DNA from: Microcebus murinus | Taxonomy: Eukaryota > Chordata > Mammalia > Primates > Cheirogaleidae | Length of the DNA: 64,000 bases | Direction: 5' to 3' | Assembly: GCF_040939455.1 (NCBI RefSeq) | Contig: NC_134120.1 | Coordinates: 55,567,001-55,631,000 of the forward strand | Part shown: positions 33,754-45,429 of the stretch, one piece after another | How the letters are laid out: each line of letters begins with the position of its first letter | Position numbering within the stretch: the first letter of the stretch is position 1 | Position numbers and translations under genes: made by a program | The notes under the pieces: model-generated | What the model was told of the DNA's origin: nothing | Databases searched by the model: none | What the model saw: the letters and a program-made list of their open reading frames with translations, nothing else

Positions 33754-33922
33754 GCTGCAGCTACACTTTTTGTTTTTAAGAGACAGTGTCTTGCTCTGTT
33801 GCCCAGCCTGGAATGCAGTGATGTGATCACAGCTCACTGCAGCCTCCACCTCCTTGGCTCAAGTGATCCTCCTGCCTTGGCTTCCTAAAGTGCTGGGACT
33901 ATAGGCTGCAACCACACTTTTT
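33754..33922 (-). mobile_element. Alu-type single monomer with target duplication
   Basis: The body at 33772-33904 is the reverse complement of one 7SL-derived monomer ('gagacagtgtcttgctctgttgccc', 'agctcactgcagcctccacctcc', 'tgctgggactataggc'). Only one arm is present, so it is a FLAM/FRAM or monomeric Alu. The 18-bp flanks 33754-33771 and 33905-33922 match at 16 positions, so the target duplication is still readable and this is a single old retroposition. Confidence 0.85.
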
Positions 33923-33924
33923 AA

Positions 33925-34995
33925 TTAGATGCCTGGTTGCTAAGAGAGAGGCCAAGATGGCAGGCTGTTGAGATTAGGATTGGGGTGAAAATACAGAGGG
34001 AGAGAGAGGGAGGAGGAGAGGAAGAGAGAATGCTTGTTCCCTGGAGGTTTCAGACATTTATGTCTCAGGTTGCATTCCAAAGTCGGTCTCTCCCTTGGGC
34101 CAGAAACAATGGTTTGGATAATCTGGGCCTCTGCTCTCAGCCAGGCTGTGGCTAAATGAGATCTAACTCAGTTTACCTGGAGGGTCGTACAGGTGGTATG
34201 GCGAGGGATGGTCAATCCGACCAGGTCTTGTATGCTCAGCTGAGGCCCGTGGTTGAACCAAGCAGTCTCTGAACTGACTTGACTGTAGAACATTTTTCTT
34301 TCTTTTTTTTCTTTTTTAAGTAAAACATATTAACATCTCATGGAACTCTGTCTGCAGAGCCAGGCTGCTAAGGAAAGATTCTGATTGCACCAAAGGGCAC
34401 CAGGATTTCCGGTGCTTTACAGAATGGAAGTGTCATTGGATTCCTTTGAAAATACTATCTTGCACTGCAGAGCTTGGGAGGTTCACTCTGGGTGTGGGGG
34501 GTGGCTCATTCCTATTTTCCATTCCTCTGAGTGGCTTGTAGATAAATAAAGGCATGTCACAAATTTCCACCAGTAGCCTCAAAGATGAGTCTCTGCAGTT
34601 AGATATGAACAGGCATATTACAGTGCTTTATTTTGCTAGTTGCTACCAATAAAAATTCTATAAATTTATTTTAAAAGTTAGATTTGAAGTTAATTTCACT
34701 TTGAAACTGTTTGAGGTGATTTTATATTACATTCTCTAAAAAGTTAGAATTATGGTAGATTAAAAAAAAAAGAACTGGAAATGTTTTCCTCACTCACTCC
34801 TTTTTCTGAAGGGACGTGCAGACGATCAGAGAGCCTGGCCAACACGCCGGCCCTGCGCTCTGAAGCCACACAGACATTCCTATTTGCTGAGGACCCGGAA
34901 ATACAAATCCATACGCCGTGCAAATTCCACAGACGTTAAACCTCATCTCAGAAATAGATGTTGACTTTTAAAACTGACAATCGGACGTTCCAGCT
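33925..34995. other. AT-rich unique DNA
   Basis: No gene or named repeat is recognised. A purine-rich run (GGGAGAGAGAGGGAGGAGAGG) lies near 34000-34025. Confidence 0.4.
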
Positions 34996-34997
34996 GC

Positions 34998-36164
34998 TTG
35001 CTGATAAAGCTGTCATTCTTCTTAGTTTTTCTTAGAATCCAGTGCGTATTTAAAATAAAATCCTGCCTTCCCCAGCCACCAAGGCAGACAATCATGTCAC
35101 CGAGTGGGGTGGCGTGGCCTTCCAGATTGCAGCCCCACCGGTCAAGCTGCAGGCTGGCGCCTCCCTGGGCGGCCCTCCCACCTAGAGTCCCTGTGGAAGG
35201 GAACGTGCCTGGGCGTCCTGGGGAGGGACACAGGGCATATCCGGGGGCTATGTGTGCGTGGGGGTGGCCCACTAGGGACAGCTTTCGGTGGGGACCAAGA
35301 GCACAAACTCCTACCCCTGATGTGCAGCTGATCTCACGCTGTGAATCCCCCAGACCTGGAGCCTCACGCAGCCCCTGCATGTTAGAGCTCCCTGGGGCCT
35401 CCTTGGTGGGCTCCGGGCTGAGCCCTGCCTCCCGCCTCTGCTTCTCTGCCTCCCCGCCCAGCACAGGCCACAGAGACAGCGCCAGCAGCCAATGCACGAG
35501 GCTGAGAGGGCAGAGGGAAGGGGGAAGTGGTGGGAAAGCTCCCGGGCTTCAGCAGCACCCGCAACGCCTTGGCATTTCTGTGACGGATGGAGCCCCACGT
35601 GCCTCTCTGCACCAGGAGTCCAGAGCTCTGAGCCTGGGTCCCTGCCCTGTCACCAAGCCCCAGGGTGATCTTGGGCTAACCACTCCCTTCCCAGTCAAAT
35701 TGTTATTTCACTCCCTGCAGGGGGTTTCGGCCGAGGTCCAGTTGCTCACCATGCAAAGATCCAGTCACTGCGACAAGGATGGCCAAGGAAGACAGACATT
35801 TGTTAGTAGGAACGGTGTCTTGTTAGGAGAAAGGGAGAAGCAGCCTCAAGTCCATCCCCCGACTAACATAGAGTGTGGGCTTTTTAAAGACGGGCCGAGG
35901 CACTGGGGCAGGTGTGGGGTGGCGAGTCTAGGTGTCAGGAAGTCTGCCCAGGGACCTCCAGAGCCTCAGCTCCTTGTGCAGAAAATCCGCCTTTCTGGGA
36001 AACGGCTCGGAAGGGTCAAGCGCTCGGTGAGAAGTTTCTGGTTCTGGCCGCCATGCCCTACCGGCCTGCGGACTGAGACGTGGGGGGGGGCTGTGGAAAG
36101 CACACAGGGGCCACTGCGACTTGTTCGCAGAGCCGGTCGCAGATGCCGGGCCAGGCCCAGATGA
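34998..36164 (+). other. Longest open frame in the window (388 codons), probably not a gene
   Basis: This continuous frame begins in AT-rich DNA and runs into GC-rich sequence. The peptide is rich in Pro, Arg, Gly and Ser with no domain or signal I recognise, apart from a hydrophobic N-terminus (KLSFFLVFL). Overlapping frames of 184, 122 and 162 codons lie on the minus strand. Part of it (about 35625-35710) resembles a MIR core, which argues that the open frame is fortuitous. Confidence 0.15.
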
Positions 36165-37080
36165 CCGCAGGTCTCCACACCCACCTCCGCCGGGCTTCCA
36201 CAAAGGGCCCTTCCTCCGTTTCCTCCAAAACGTGGCCTGCGAGGCGGGCCTGCACTCCCGGCAACGTCTGCGCGGCGGTGCACTCGCAGGGGGCCTTGCT
36301 TCTGGCGGCGACGTGCCCTGTGCCCCGGCGACGCCACGCGGGCGTGGGGTGTCTGCAGATGCGGCCAGTCAAGGACGTGCTCCCTCCTGCTCCCTCTGGT
36401 CTTCTCCCACTCACTGGGCCGAGCACCTTCGTCTTCTGGGTGGGGAATTTCCATTTGTTAAATCCGATTAAATTGCTTTTTGAGGGGTTGCCTTTCTAGA
36501 TATTTTGGTTCTTAACTTTTGAGAGTTTTGCTGTCTTTCATAAGGTGGTGTCTTTTTATGTGCTTAACGCCTTTGCTGGGGGAGATAGGAGTAGCCACCT
36601 GCGCTGGTGGAGTCTCCGGCGCGCCGCCGGCAGGCAGAGCCCAACAGGCTGGGAAGAGGCGAAGGCCAGCCCGCCCCGCCCTGCTGCCGCAGAGGCGGAG
36701 GCCAGAGTGGGAGCCGCAGCCCCCAGCAAGGAACGCATCTGGGGTTGCCCTCGTTTTCCATCTTTGGACATTTATCATTGTCTTGAGATTCACCGCGCTT
36801 ATTTTTGCCAAGCAAACGGCGTTGGGCTGGCGAGCAAGGTGGCGAGTCTGGCGGCGGAATCCTACCAGCTTCCTGCCCTCCCCGACCTTGCCAGACCTCA
36901 GTCAGCACCGCGCCGCCGCAGGCCGTGTCGCCTCTCTCCGCCGCTCCGACTGTGCCGTGCTCGCCTGACTGCCGGCCCGCGCGCTTCTGGCCCTCTCGTG
37001 ATGCGCAGGACGCGCACGCTGGGCACGGAGGCGGGCTCCTTACGGTCCTCGTGGGCGTCTTCTGACGCCTGTGGACGACC
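36120..37080. promoter_or_regulatory. CpG island, core 36600-37080
   Basis: In the core I hand-count about 50 CpG in 480 bp with GC near 64%, an observed/expected ratio close to 1. CpG density stays high leftward to about 36120. It contains GC-box-like CCCGCCCCGCC at 36669-36679 and no repeat. This is the best promoter candidate in the window. No TATA box or recognised first exon is evident, and the 320-codon minus and 225-codon plus frames overlap each other without domains. Confidence 0.65.
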
Positions 37081-37084
37081 CCGC

Positions 37085-37780
37085 TGCCCCTGCCAGGGAA
37101 GCAGGCGCAGACTCCGTTACTGTGCACGTGATGGAGAGCAGGACCGTGGGTCACCTCGCAGAGCCTCTGTCTTCCCATCTGCAGAGCGGGAATCACGTCT
37201 GTCTCACTCCTTCCTGGCGTGAAAGTGGAGGTCACGCTCCGTGCTCCCAGTCGTGGGAGGCGTGGGAGTGGGGGTGTTGGCCGAAGGCAGAGCCAGGCAC
37301 CCTGGGCTCTGGCAGCGTCTGCTGTCCTTGCCATGGCTCTGGTGAAAAGTGCGACGGCCCAGGACACAGCGGCCCTGCCTCTGCCCCCTGGACCAGGATG
37401 GGGGCACTGGGACACCTGCTGACGGGGTAGTGGGACTGGACAGGCCTGGCAGCGCCCCCTGGCAGCAGCCTGGGGATGGTGACCTCCATGGGCTGGCAGG
37501 GGAGGGTGGCCCCTGCTTCCTGACATTCCACTGGAACCACTTCCGCCCCTGCTCCCTCCCGGCCCGGGGCCCCCAGCTCCTGCATCGAACCAGAGGGCTG
37601 GGAGGGTGTCTCACCCTCGGTGGGTGTTCCTTTACTCGCACTCTGCGGCCCCTGCTGCCCCGCCCTCCTTGCACAGCACACACTGAACCAGCATTTTCCG
37701 TATTTCTATTGTGCTCGTGGGGTGCGGCTAAGCCTGCCAGGATTTCTGTATTTAGTCATGGACACCGGAGAAAGGAAGGG
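37085..37780. other. GC-rich unique DNA beside the CpG island
   Basis: No gene is recognised. Overlapping open frames occur on both strands. Confidence 0.4.
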
Positions 37781-37784
37781 CTTT

Positions 37785-37880
37785 AGATTTCATTCAGTCC
37801 AAGCCTCACTTTATATATGAGGGAAATGAAATCCAGAGGAGCCACTTGACTTGCCCAGGTTGCATGCTTGCACCGTTGGA
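37785..37880 (-). repeat. MIR-like fragment
   Basis: 'cactttatatatgagggaaatgaaatccagaggagccacttgacttgcccaggt' parallels the reverse complement of the MIR core. Confidence 0.6.
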
Positions 37881-37989
37881 CTTGGGCTGGAGCCCTGCTC
37901 TCCCGGTCCCCGCCAGCACCCCCACGCTGCACATGGGACTCGGCGTGCTCTGCACCCTGCACCGTGGTCCACCTACAGCCCCCACTCTG

Positions 37990-38535
37990 CAAGCACTGCT
38001 GCGGGAGGCAGGTAGAGCAGCAGACAGGGGGCGACGCTCAGAGGTTCTGAGTTCTAGTCCCACTTGCCCCAACTAGCTGTGCTCCCAGGCAGGACACACT
38101 CCCTCTTTGGGCCCCATTTTTCTTGTTTTTTTTTTTTTTTTTTTGAGACAGAGTCTCGCTTTGTTATCCAGGCTAGAGTGAGTGCCGTGGTGTCAGCCTG
38201 GCTCACAGCAACCTCAAACTCCTGGGCTCAAGCAATCCTCCTGCCTCAGCCTCCCATGTAGCTGGGACTACAGGCATGTGCCACCATGCCCGGCTAATTT
38301 TTTTATATATATATCAGTTGGCCAATTAATTTCTTTCTATTTATAGTAGAGACGGAGTCTCGCTCTTGCTCAGGCTGGTTTTGAACTCCTGACCTTGAGC
38401 AATCCGCCCGCCTCGGCCTCCCAAGAGCTAGGATTACAGGCGTGAGCCACAGCGCCCGGCCCATTTTTCTTGTTTTAAAGTAAAAAGTTTGGACTTCAAG
38501 GGCTTTGTTAGCTTTAAAAATCTGGATCTGTTACC
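37990..38535 (+). repeat. MIR split by an Alu
   Basis: The left part (to about 38114: 'gttctgagttctagtcccacttg', 'actagctgtgctcccaggcagg', 'tccctctttgggccccattt') and right part (from 38462: 'ttgttttaaagtaaaaagtttgg', 'ttcaagggctttgttagc') form one MIR, interrupted by the Alu at 38130-38461. Confidence 0.65.
38115..38476 (-). mobile_element. Strepsirrhine-type dimeric Alu with 15-bp target duplication
   Basis: The full-length dimer lies in reverse orientation, with a poly(T) from 38130. It has the 7SL-derived arms and a middle segment containing AGTTGGCCAATTAATTTCTT, which I know from lemur/galago Alus. CATTTTTCTTGTTTT at 38115-38129 is repeated exactly at 38462-38476. The insertion split an older MIR. 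This element is the main evidence for the host lineage. Confidence 0.93.
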
Positions 38536-38539
38536 AAAT

Positions 38540-40080
38540 GGAACCATGCTAAAAGAAAGCTTGCTATTTGAAGATGTGCTGTGATGAATGCCGGATCTTT
38601 TTGAAAAGCGAATACTCCATAGATCGGCTCATTTCAGATTTTCATGTTGGTTGGTCTGGAGAGGGGCTAATACTCAGAAGGTGTTACCCAGCTCTGAACT
38701 ACAGATGCTGAGGGCTCCGGCAGGGTAGAAGCGAGGTCCCACACGTTGCCCCCAAGCAGGATATCCTTGATGGGCTCGTGCAGGGAGCCAGGCACGCATC
38801 GTGCTGGATACTGTCTCCCCAAGTCCCTTCTGCTGGGTGCCCAGGCAGAGAGATGGGGGCCTTAGTGAATAATGACAGTGACGACAGGTGCCCTAACCCT
38901 TGTTTATAGTGGTCGGTCATCTCCACCCACCTGGGAGCAGAGCTGGTCACTTTGCCAGCAGCCCTGGCCCTGCCCTCGTGGCATCTGCAGTGCGCAGGGA
39001 CGCGTGAGTGCCGGCCTGCACCAAGGCCCAGAGGTGCTCAATTCAGTCACTCACAGGAGCGGAGCAAAGTGCTGCTCAGCAATGACTCGAAGTCGCTGCA
39101 AATCCACAAATCCTTTTCACGTCGATGCCTTGCAGTGGGCTCTCCATAAATGTTTATTGAATGCCTGAATAAATTAACATGCAAATGAATATTTTTCATT
39201 AAGTTTTGGGCATTTACATTTGCACATCTGCCTGCTGAACAGTCTGAGGACTCGCAGCAGTCCTCACAGCATGGTGAAGGGTGCGGCCGAAACAGGCCCC
39301 GAAGCATCCAGAAAAGCCAGGTGTGCATGGCCCTCCCTTCCTCGGCAGGGCTGCCAGGGAATGCAGACGCCACCGCGGCGGCACAGCCTCCGGCTGGAAG
39401 GCCCTTCGGCCCAGAGCCATGTGACTCCTGACACACGGTGGGCCTGATTTGTGTGGCCAAACACTCCCATTCTGCTCTTATAACAATCTCTTCTGGCTCT
39501 GGTCACAGCTATTGTGTGGCTGGCAGACTGGCCCCTCAAAGATGTTCTTGCGCTAACTTCCGGAAACTGTGACTGGGCCAGGTCATGTGGCAAGAGGACT
39601 TCTCCGTGTGGTTAGGGTTCTGGACCTTACATAGAGAGATTACCCGAACTATCTGGGTGCCCCAACCCAGTCACATGCGAGAGCTCTCCCGGCTGTCACC
39701 CCGAGACGGGCGGGAGGGAAGGTTGGAGGGAGCGGAACCCTGAGAAGGCCCAGGCACTGCAGTGGTTTCTGGAGGGGGACAGTGAGTGGAGGGTGCAGGT
39801 GGCTCTGAGGAGCCAGGAGAGGCCGCAGAGGCAGTGAAAAAGCCAGGACCTCCTGTAACCACGAGGACCTGAACTCTGCCAATGCTTGAGTGGGCTGGGA
39901 AGGAGAGTCCTCCCTGGAGCCCCCAAGAAGGGCCAGCCCTGCTGACACCTGGATTCTGGCTCTGTGAGACCCCAGCGGAGCCGGCTGAGCCGCGCTGTGC
40001 CCGGGCGTCCGAGCCACAGGAAGTGAGACTAACACGGGTGTGGCTTGAAGCAGCCAGCTTGTTGCAACAGCAGACGAATA
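38540..40080. other. Mostly unique DNA with a short L2-like end
   Basis: An L2-like 3' end may lie at 39110-39175 ('gtgggctctccataaatgtttattgaatgcctgaataaatt'). No gene is recognised. Overlapping frames at 39650-40140 show no domain. Confidence 0.45.
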
Positions 40081-40084
40081 CAGG

Positions 40085-40215
40085 CGGTAAACAAATGTTG
40101 CTGTGACTTCGGACACTTGTCCTCAGCTCCTGGGACACTGTTTCCTCCCCACTAGTCGGAAAGCTTGGGCTACATGATCTCTGACCCCTCTCCCAGCTCT
40201 CAGGGTCTAGGATTC
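40085..40215 (+). repeat. MIR-like 3' fragment
   Basis: 'ctacatgatctctgacccctctcccagctctcagggtctaggattc' follows the MIR 3' segment 'gatgatctctaaggtcccttccagctctaaaattct'. Confidence 0.65.
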
Positions 40216-40261
40216 ACTATCAAAAATTGAATCGATACAAATACCTACAGATTTTGAAATA

Positions 40262-40448
40262 AGGATTTGGAGTTAACCAGACGGGGCTCAGATTGCTGCT
40301 TTACAACTTGAAACTGTGCCACCTTTCTATGTTTTCATCCCCAGTCTGTAAACAGGGATAATGATGTTGGTCTTACAAGGTTTTGAGGATTGAGTGGGAT
40401 AACATATGGAAAAATCCCTGGCTCATAGTACGTGCTTGATAAATACCA
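40262..40448 (+). repeat. MIR SINE
   Basis: The landmarks are in order: 'gagttaaccagacgggg', 'ccccagtctgtaaacagggataatgatgttgg', 'aggttttgaggattgagtgggataacatatgg', 'ccctggctcatagtacgtgcttgataaa'. Confidence 0.8.
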
Positions 40449-40454
40449 CCCCCC

Positions 40455-41555
40455 CTCCCTCCGTCACTTTCACAGTCTGCACGGCAGTCCCGGGGCTGCC
40501 CAGCAATGCAAGGAGGCGTCTCAGCAAGTTTTAAGGTTTCTGTCCTTGTAGCTGGGATTTTTAGCTTTTGGCTAGAACTCTAGGGACAGGGAAATTATCC
40601 AGGGCTGGTTACGAGGAACACGAGCAGCCCATGGAACTGTGAGAGTAGCCACATGCCCGCTTCCCTTTAGGTCTCTGCTTGCTTGCTCCCCAGTGAGGGG
40701 GCCCCAACTCCAGGGCCGTGTACCCCAGCTGGGACCAGGGGCCCCGCTCTTTTCTTTTGGAGTCCGAGGCGCTGGCTGGCTGGGTTCCTCGGCTGCTGTT
40801 GGCGTCAGTTAGGAGGCCGGCGATGCTTCCGGCACTGGACGTGGCTCTAGGCCTCCCCAGGCTCTGTGCTGTGTTTGCTTCCCGGGCTTTGCCGTCTGGA
40901 ACCCAGAGGGCTGACTGCTCCAGAGACAGGCGTTTTGTAGCGGGCTCCTTAATCTCCTGAAGCCGAAGTGCAGCTTCTCTTGTCTTTCTTGGTAAACCTG
41001 CTCCCACCCCCAGGCCTGGCGTAGACGAGCTGTCAGAATGGTCGTTCTTCAAGGGGGATGGGCCTGTCCATGGGGGAAGATGACATGTGAAGCCCCCCAG
41101 GCCCCTGTCTTACCTCACTCAGCCTTCTGATGAACTCACTGACTTCGTGATGTTGCCAGGAGGTACCTTGTCCCCAGCTCCTTCTGGAAGCAGGTAGAAC
41201 CTTCATCAGGAGCTCAGCTCATAAAGAAACCACATTATTTCCTAGAGCTCTGGGATAGCTGTGACTCATGACCAATAAACCCCACTGGCCTGCGTCTGGA
41301 AAGGGTAGCAGGAAGAACTTCACTGAAACGTAAGTTAGGGAAATATCTAGTCCTATTTCAGAAAAGTTCTGACCCATAAAATGGCAGTTATATATACATT
41401 AGGATAATTTGGTTGACATTTTAGCTCAGAAAATCTGAGTGACTTTTCCCTTTTCACTGGGCCCACTGGGATTTAATGCAAGAACAACCTCAGAGGACAG
41501 CTGAGTTGGAATGAAGCACGTAGAGTTAGCTTGCGCTTTGGCAAATTCAGAAGCA
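40455..41555. other. Unique DNA, no gene recognised
   Basis: The 40600-41060 part is GC-rich with opposed open frames (147 codons minus, 80 plus). There is no domain and no named repeat. Confidence 0.4.
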
Positions 41556-41561
41556 AACGGC

Positions 41562-41735
41562 GTGGCTTCAGATCCTGGCTCTGCGCCTTGCTAGCTGTGT
41601 GATGTTGGGCAAGTTACTTAACCTTTCTATGCCGCAGTGTCGTCATCTCTAAGGACTGCTATGAAGAGTAAAGGAATTTAAATAAGGAGATATTTGTGTA
41701 TAAAGAACAAGGCAAGCGTATTATATAAATATTAC
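41562..41735 (+). repeat. MIR SINE
   Basis: 'ggcttcagatcctggctctg', 'cttgctagctgtgtgatgttgggcaagttacttaacctttctatgccgcagtgtcgtcatctctaaggac' closely tracks the MIR core, with an AT-rich tail. Confidence 0.85.
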
Positions 41736-41739
41736 CTAG

Positions 41740-43200
41740 TATTGTGGAGTCATAACGTGGTCTTTGTACTGACCGGACATTGCTGGTCCCCTGAGCCAAA
41801 CCCGTCCATTAGAACAATCCAGCCTGACACTGTGGGGCGGTGAGCCTGAGATCAACTTCTCACTGGAGTCCTCCCTTCGCGACCTGATGCTGTGGCCCAG
41901 CCCTACCTCCAGCCTCTCTCTCTTGCAGAATTTTTGGGACCGGGTGGCAGTGGAATTCTCCAAACCAGGTGAAGTCACTGTCTCTTTCTCATGCACCAGA
42001 ACTATTGTTCCAGAGAGGCAAACTTTTTAAAAAATATGCTTTTCTAGTGCCCGGCTTTTAAGAAAATTATGTCAATAGCTTTATTGGCTCCAGATCAGCA
42101 AAAGAAAAAAGTGGGTAAAAAGCTCTGCTTTTCAACAGAGCAATCAAAAATGCCAAACATGTCTTCCCTGCGAAGCCTTATTTATGGCTTTCTTTTCAGA
42201 ACTCTTTCCTTTGGTGGTTAGCAATGCGCAGTGTCTTTGAAGTGGGCTGGACATGTTTTCTGCATGTGAGAGCAGCTGTTTCCTTCTCTGCAGAGCTGGT
42301 TTGGATAAACCTTTTCCTTACGACTTCCAGTCATCAATAGAAGGGTGTGTCACAGGACTGTGCACGGGCTTGGGCCGCGGTGGACTAACAAGGGGCTTTA
42401 GAACTGTCTCCTCATCCCCCCTGGGAAGCAGCAGTCTTCAAATGCCGCTTGCAGGGACACTGTCCTGGCGGCTCTGGGACCCCTGGGGAAGCGTCCTCAC
42501 GCTGATTCCACTTGCCCGTGCGCTCCCGCATCGCCCGCGTCAGAAGCTGCGTCGCATCGGCTGTGCCCACAGCAGGAGAAAGCGAAGCCCAGACAGCACG
42601 CAGAGGCAGCCTGCCTCGCCTGTCAGTTCCAGCATGTTCCCTAGGCACCATATGCCGATTGTGCTTACGAGTCAATGCCAATTGTGACTTAGCAATGATC
42701 GCTCCAGTCTCTGCTTTTCTTCTGAAAGCAAAACCTACACTTCCCTGGTTACATGCTGCTTACGATGAGATAATACATAAAGTAAGTGTAGCCAAAACAT
42801 AGTGACCGCTCAGTAGACTTCATTGTTATGACTGTCACTATCGCATGTTGCTCTAAGCAGGGATTTCAGGAGAAACAAAGGCAAGGACTGCATCCGTGAT
42901 GCTCCTGTACTTTAATCTCTCTGAGGACCGTGTCTTTCCAGGAGCCTGTCAGTATTCCCACACTCTCCCCCTTGCAGGAAAGAGCCCTCCTGTGGCTCTG
43001 CGCCCGCAGCTGCCTGCCATGCCGTCTCTCTCCTCCCTCACAAAGTCAGTAGCTGAGAAATTTATATCATGACCTCTCCTCGCCTTCCTCAACCTTGAAC
43101 CCCGCGCTGTCAGGCTGTGCCCCTGCAGCCCCTGGCACCTGGCGTCCTCCCGTCGCCACACCCAGTGGTCCTGTGTCAGCCGGCGGCCACCTGGGGAGAG
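41740..43200. other. Unique DNA, no gene recognised
   Basis: Mixed composition. The opposed frames at 42253-42802 (+) and 42412-42681 (-) lack domains. Confidence 0.4.
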
Positions 43201-43204
43201 GGTT

Positions 43205-43605
43205 GCAGAGCACTTGAAATGTGGCCGTGCACTCGAGCAATGGGATTTTTAGTTTAATTCTTTTAAATGTAAAAGCAGATACTTTATTCAGCTATTGAAA
43301 AACTTTTAAACAGGATTGGAACCACTTGGGTCTGTGAAGCTAGTTTCTCAACTGTAAACTTTCTGAACTCTAGATACAGATCAAGCATTTCAATGACAAT
43401 TCGGTATCTGAACTGAGATGTGCTGTTTAAAATACACACCATGTAAAATGCATTGAGAGTGTAAAATTTGCTCAATATGTTTTGTGTCGATTAGATTTTA
43501 AAATCATAGCATTTTGGCTCTATGGGTTGAACAAAATGTATTATTAAAATGGACTTCACATGTTTGACTTCCTTATTAGTGTGGCTACTAGGATAGCCGT
43601 GGCTT
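43205..43605. mobile_element. hAT-Charlie type DNA transposon remnant
   Basis: 'gagcacttgaaatgtggccgtg' at the left, 'gagatgtgctgtttaaaatacacacc' and 'aacaaaatgtattattaaaatgg' in the middle and 'tgtggctactaggata' at the right reproduce, in order, a common mammalian hAT-Charlie MER element related to the one at 9850. The transposase is absent and the subfamily uncertain. Confidence 0.65.
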
Positions 43606-43609
43606 GTAT

Positions 43610-44160
43610 TTTCTTTCTGTTGCTCGGCTCTGCAGTGGGCCCTTTGCTCCTGGGAATTCTCTGGCGTCTGAGCCCAGGGCCCTCTTCCCTCCCACCTACC
43701 TGGCTTTCTGTGCCTCCCCTGTGCTAGAGTCAGGTCACACAGTACCTGTGTGTCAGGGATCCCCCTTGGCTCCTAAACTAGCCTAAGCCTCTCAGCAGGA
43801 CAATTCCAGGAGAACCTCCTCAAGAGGTTAATGTTCAGGTCACGGGCAGATCACAGGGCTCCCATCGGGAGGCGCGGCTGCGCGTGGGGTCTCTGTGGCT
43901 CAGGCGGCCGCCTCCTCCCCTCCCGCCCTGAGGTGCCCCCAGGAGGGCTGGCCTGGGAGCGTTGGGGGCATCGTGGGGCTCAGTGTCTGCAGAGAATTTT
44001 AAAACAGCGATAAAACCTAAGACCAACTGGAGGTCAGTCTGCTTTGTAGTAGCGCCCTGGCTGGCAGCTGCACACAGCAGCACGGACAGAATTCTCCCTC
44101 TGCCGCCCACACCAAGGCCTTTGTAACGGCAACTACCCCACCACCTGTAGTTTCTGGTTT
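43610..44160. other. GC-rich unique DNA, no gene
   Basis: CpG density is modest near 43850-44000, with short opposed frames and no named repeat. Confidence 0.4.
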
Positions 44161-44164
44161 ACTT

Positions 44165-44300
44165 CTCTGTGTCACCCATTAGGCTATACGTTTTTAAGAG
44201 TAGGGGTTGGATATTTTATATTTATTTTTCCAGGGCCTAACACACAGTCTACAACAAAGGAGATATTAAAAATGTATTGAATTAATAGATTTTCTGAAGT
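44165..44300 (+). repeat. L2-like 3' end
   Basis: 'gggttggatattttatatttatttttccagggcctaacacacagtctacaacaaaggagatattaaaaatgtattgaatt' follows the L2 terminus 'cagtgcctagcacagtgcctggcacatagtaggtgctcaataaatgt'. Confidence 0.65.
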
Positions 44301-44304
44301 TACC

Positions 44305-44930
44305 AGAATATCATCTGGTAGGAAATCCTTTGCCAAATAAACAAGTGGTAAAAAGACAAATTCACAGTAGGAATTTATGTAAAATCATCTTGTGGAGCAA
44401 TAGTCTAAGTTACTGGAGGTCCAGCTAATGATTTATACTCAACTTTCATTCTCATGGTATTGGAAAGGCATGATTGCGTACAGATCCTGAGCAACATGGA
44501 GAAGCTCAATTAACTAATTCATTGTTATTTATTATTTAGCAGGACCTGTGCTGTAGAATAAAATAGGAAAATGGACCAATATATATTTTACTGATATTTT
44601 CACCATGACAGTAGAATTATTCTGGTGAATGTTGAATTTATATGGAAGCCCAATTAAGCAGATATGGGATTTTTCAGACATTTCCTGGGGTAACATGACC
44701 CATTTCCAACTCTCATAGTGAAGCTTCAGCTCCATGAATCATGACTTCCTGGACACTCCAGTCACCTGTTAGGAATACTAACCATCTCACTCTCAGGTTT
44801 ATTGATTTCTGGGAGCTTTTGTTATTCATGACAGAGATCTGAACATTTTCAGCCATCTGTACAGATTTTATTCATCTGTGTGTGCGTGTGTCACAGGGAT
44901 GTACAGAGGAAAGACTAAAGAGCACATGAG
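44305..44930. other. AT-rich unique DNA
   Basis: No gene or named repeat is recognised. Confidence 0.4.
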
Positions 44931-44932
44931 AT

Positions 44933-45281
44933 TCTTGTTTTTTTTTCTTTTGAGACAGAGTCTCACTCTGTTGCCCAGGCTAGAGTGCCATGGTGTCAGC
45001 CTAGCTCACAGCAACCTCAAACTCCTGGGCTCAAGCAATCCTCCTGCCTCAGCCTCCCGAGTAGCTGAGACCACAGGCGTGTGCCACCAGCCACCATGCC
45101 CGGCTAATTTTTCTATATGTCTTTAGTTGTCCAGCTAATTTCTTTCTATTTTTTAATAGAGGTGGGCTCTTGCTTTTGTTCAGGATGGTCTCCAACTCTT
45201 GAGCACAAATGATCCTCCTGCCCTGGCCTCCCAGAGCGCTAGGATTACAGGCGTGAGCCACCATGCCCCACCTCTTGTTTT
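44933..45281 (-). mobile_element. Strepsirrhine-type dimeric Alu with short target duplication
   Basis: Reverse-oriented dimer, body about 44942-45272, with the same diagnostic middle segment as the first Alu ('ttagttgtccagctaatttctttc' in diverged form). TCTTGTTTT at 44933-44941 repeats at 45273-45281. It is more diverged than the Alu at 38130 and so probably older. Confidence 0.9.
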
Positions 45282-45429
45282 CTTTTTAAGGAGAAGCCCC
45301 TGGTGTTTGCTGCCTTTGATCTGGGCATGAGACAGCCCTGCCTTGGTGCAGGGTGGAGGTCATCCCAATGACGTGGATGAAGGCACGGAAATCGTGGAGG
45401 AGCTGTAGTTATTCTGGTTGAATGGTTTT

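Noticed and set aside
36545..37526. 320-codon minus frame and 225-codon plus frame over the CpG island
   Set aside because: They overlap on opposite strands, have no recognisable domain, and GC-rich DNA has few stop codons.
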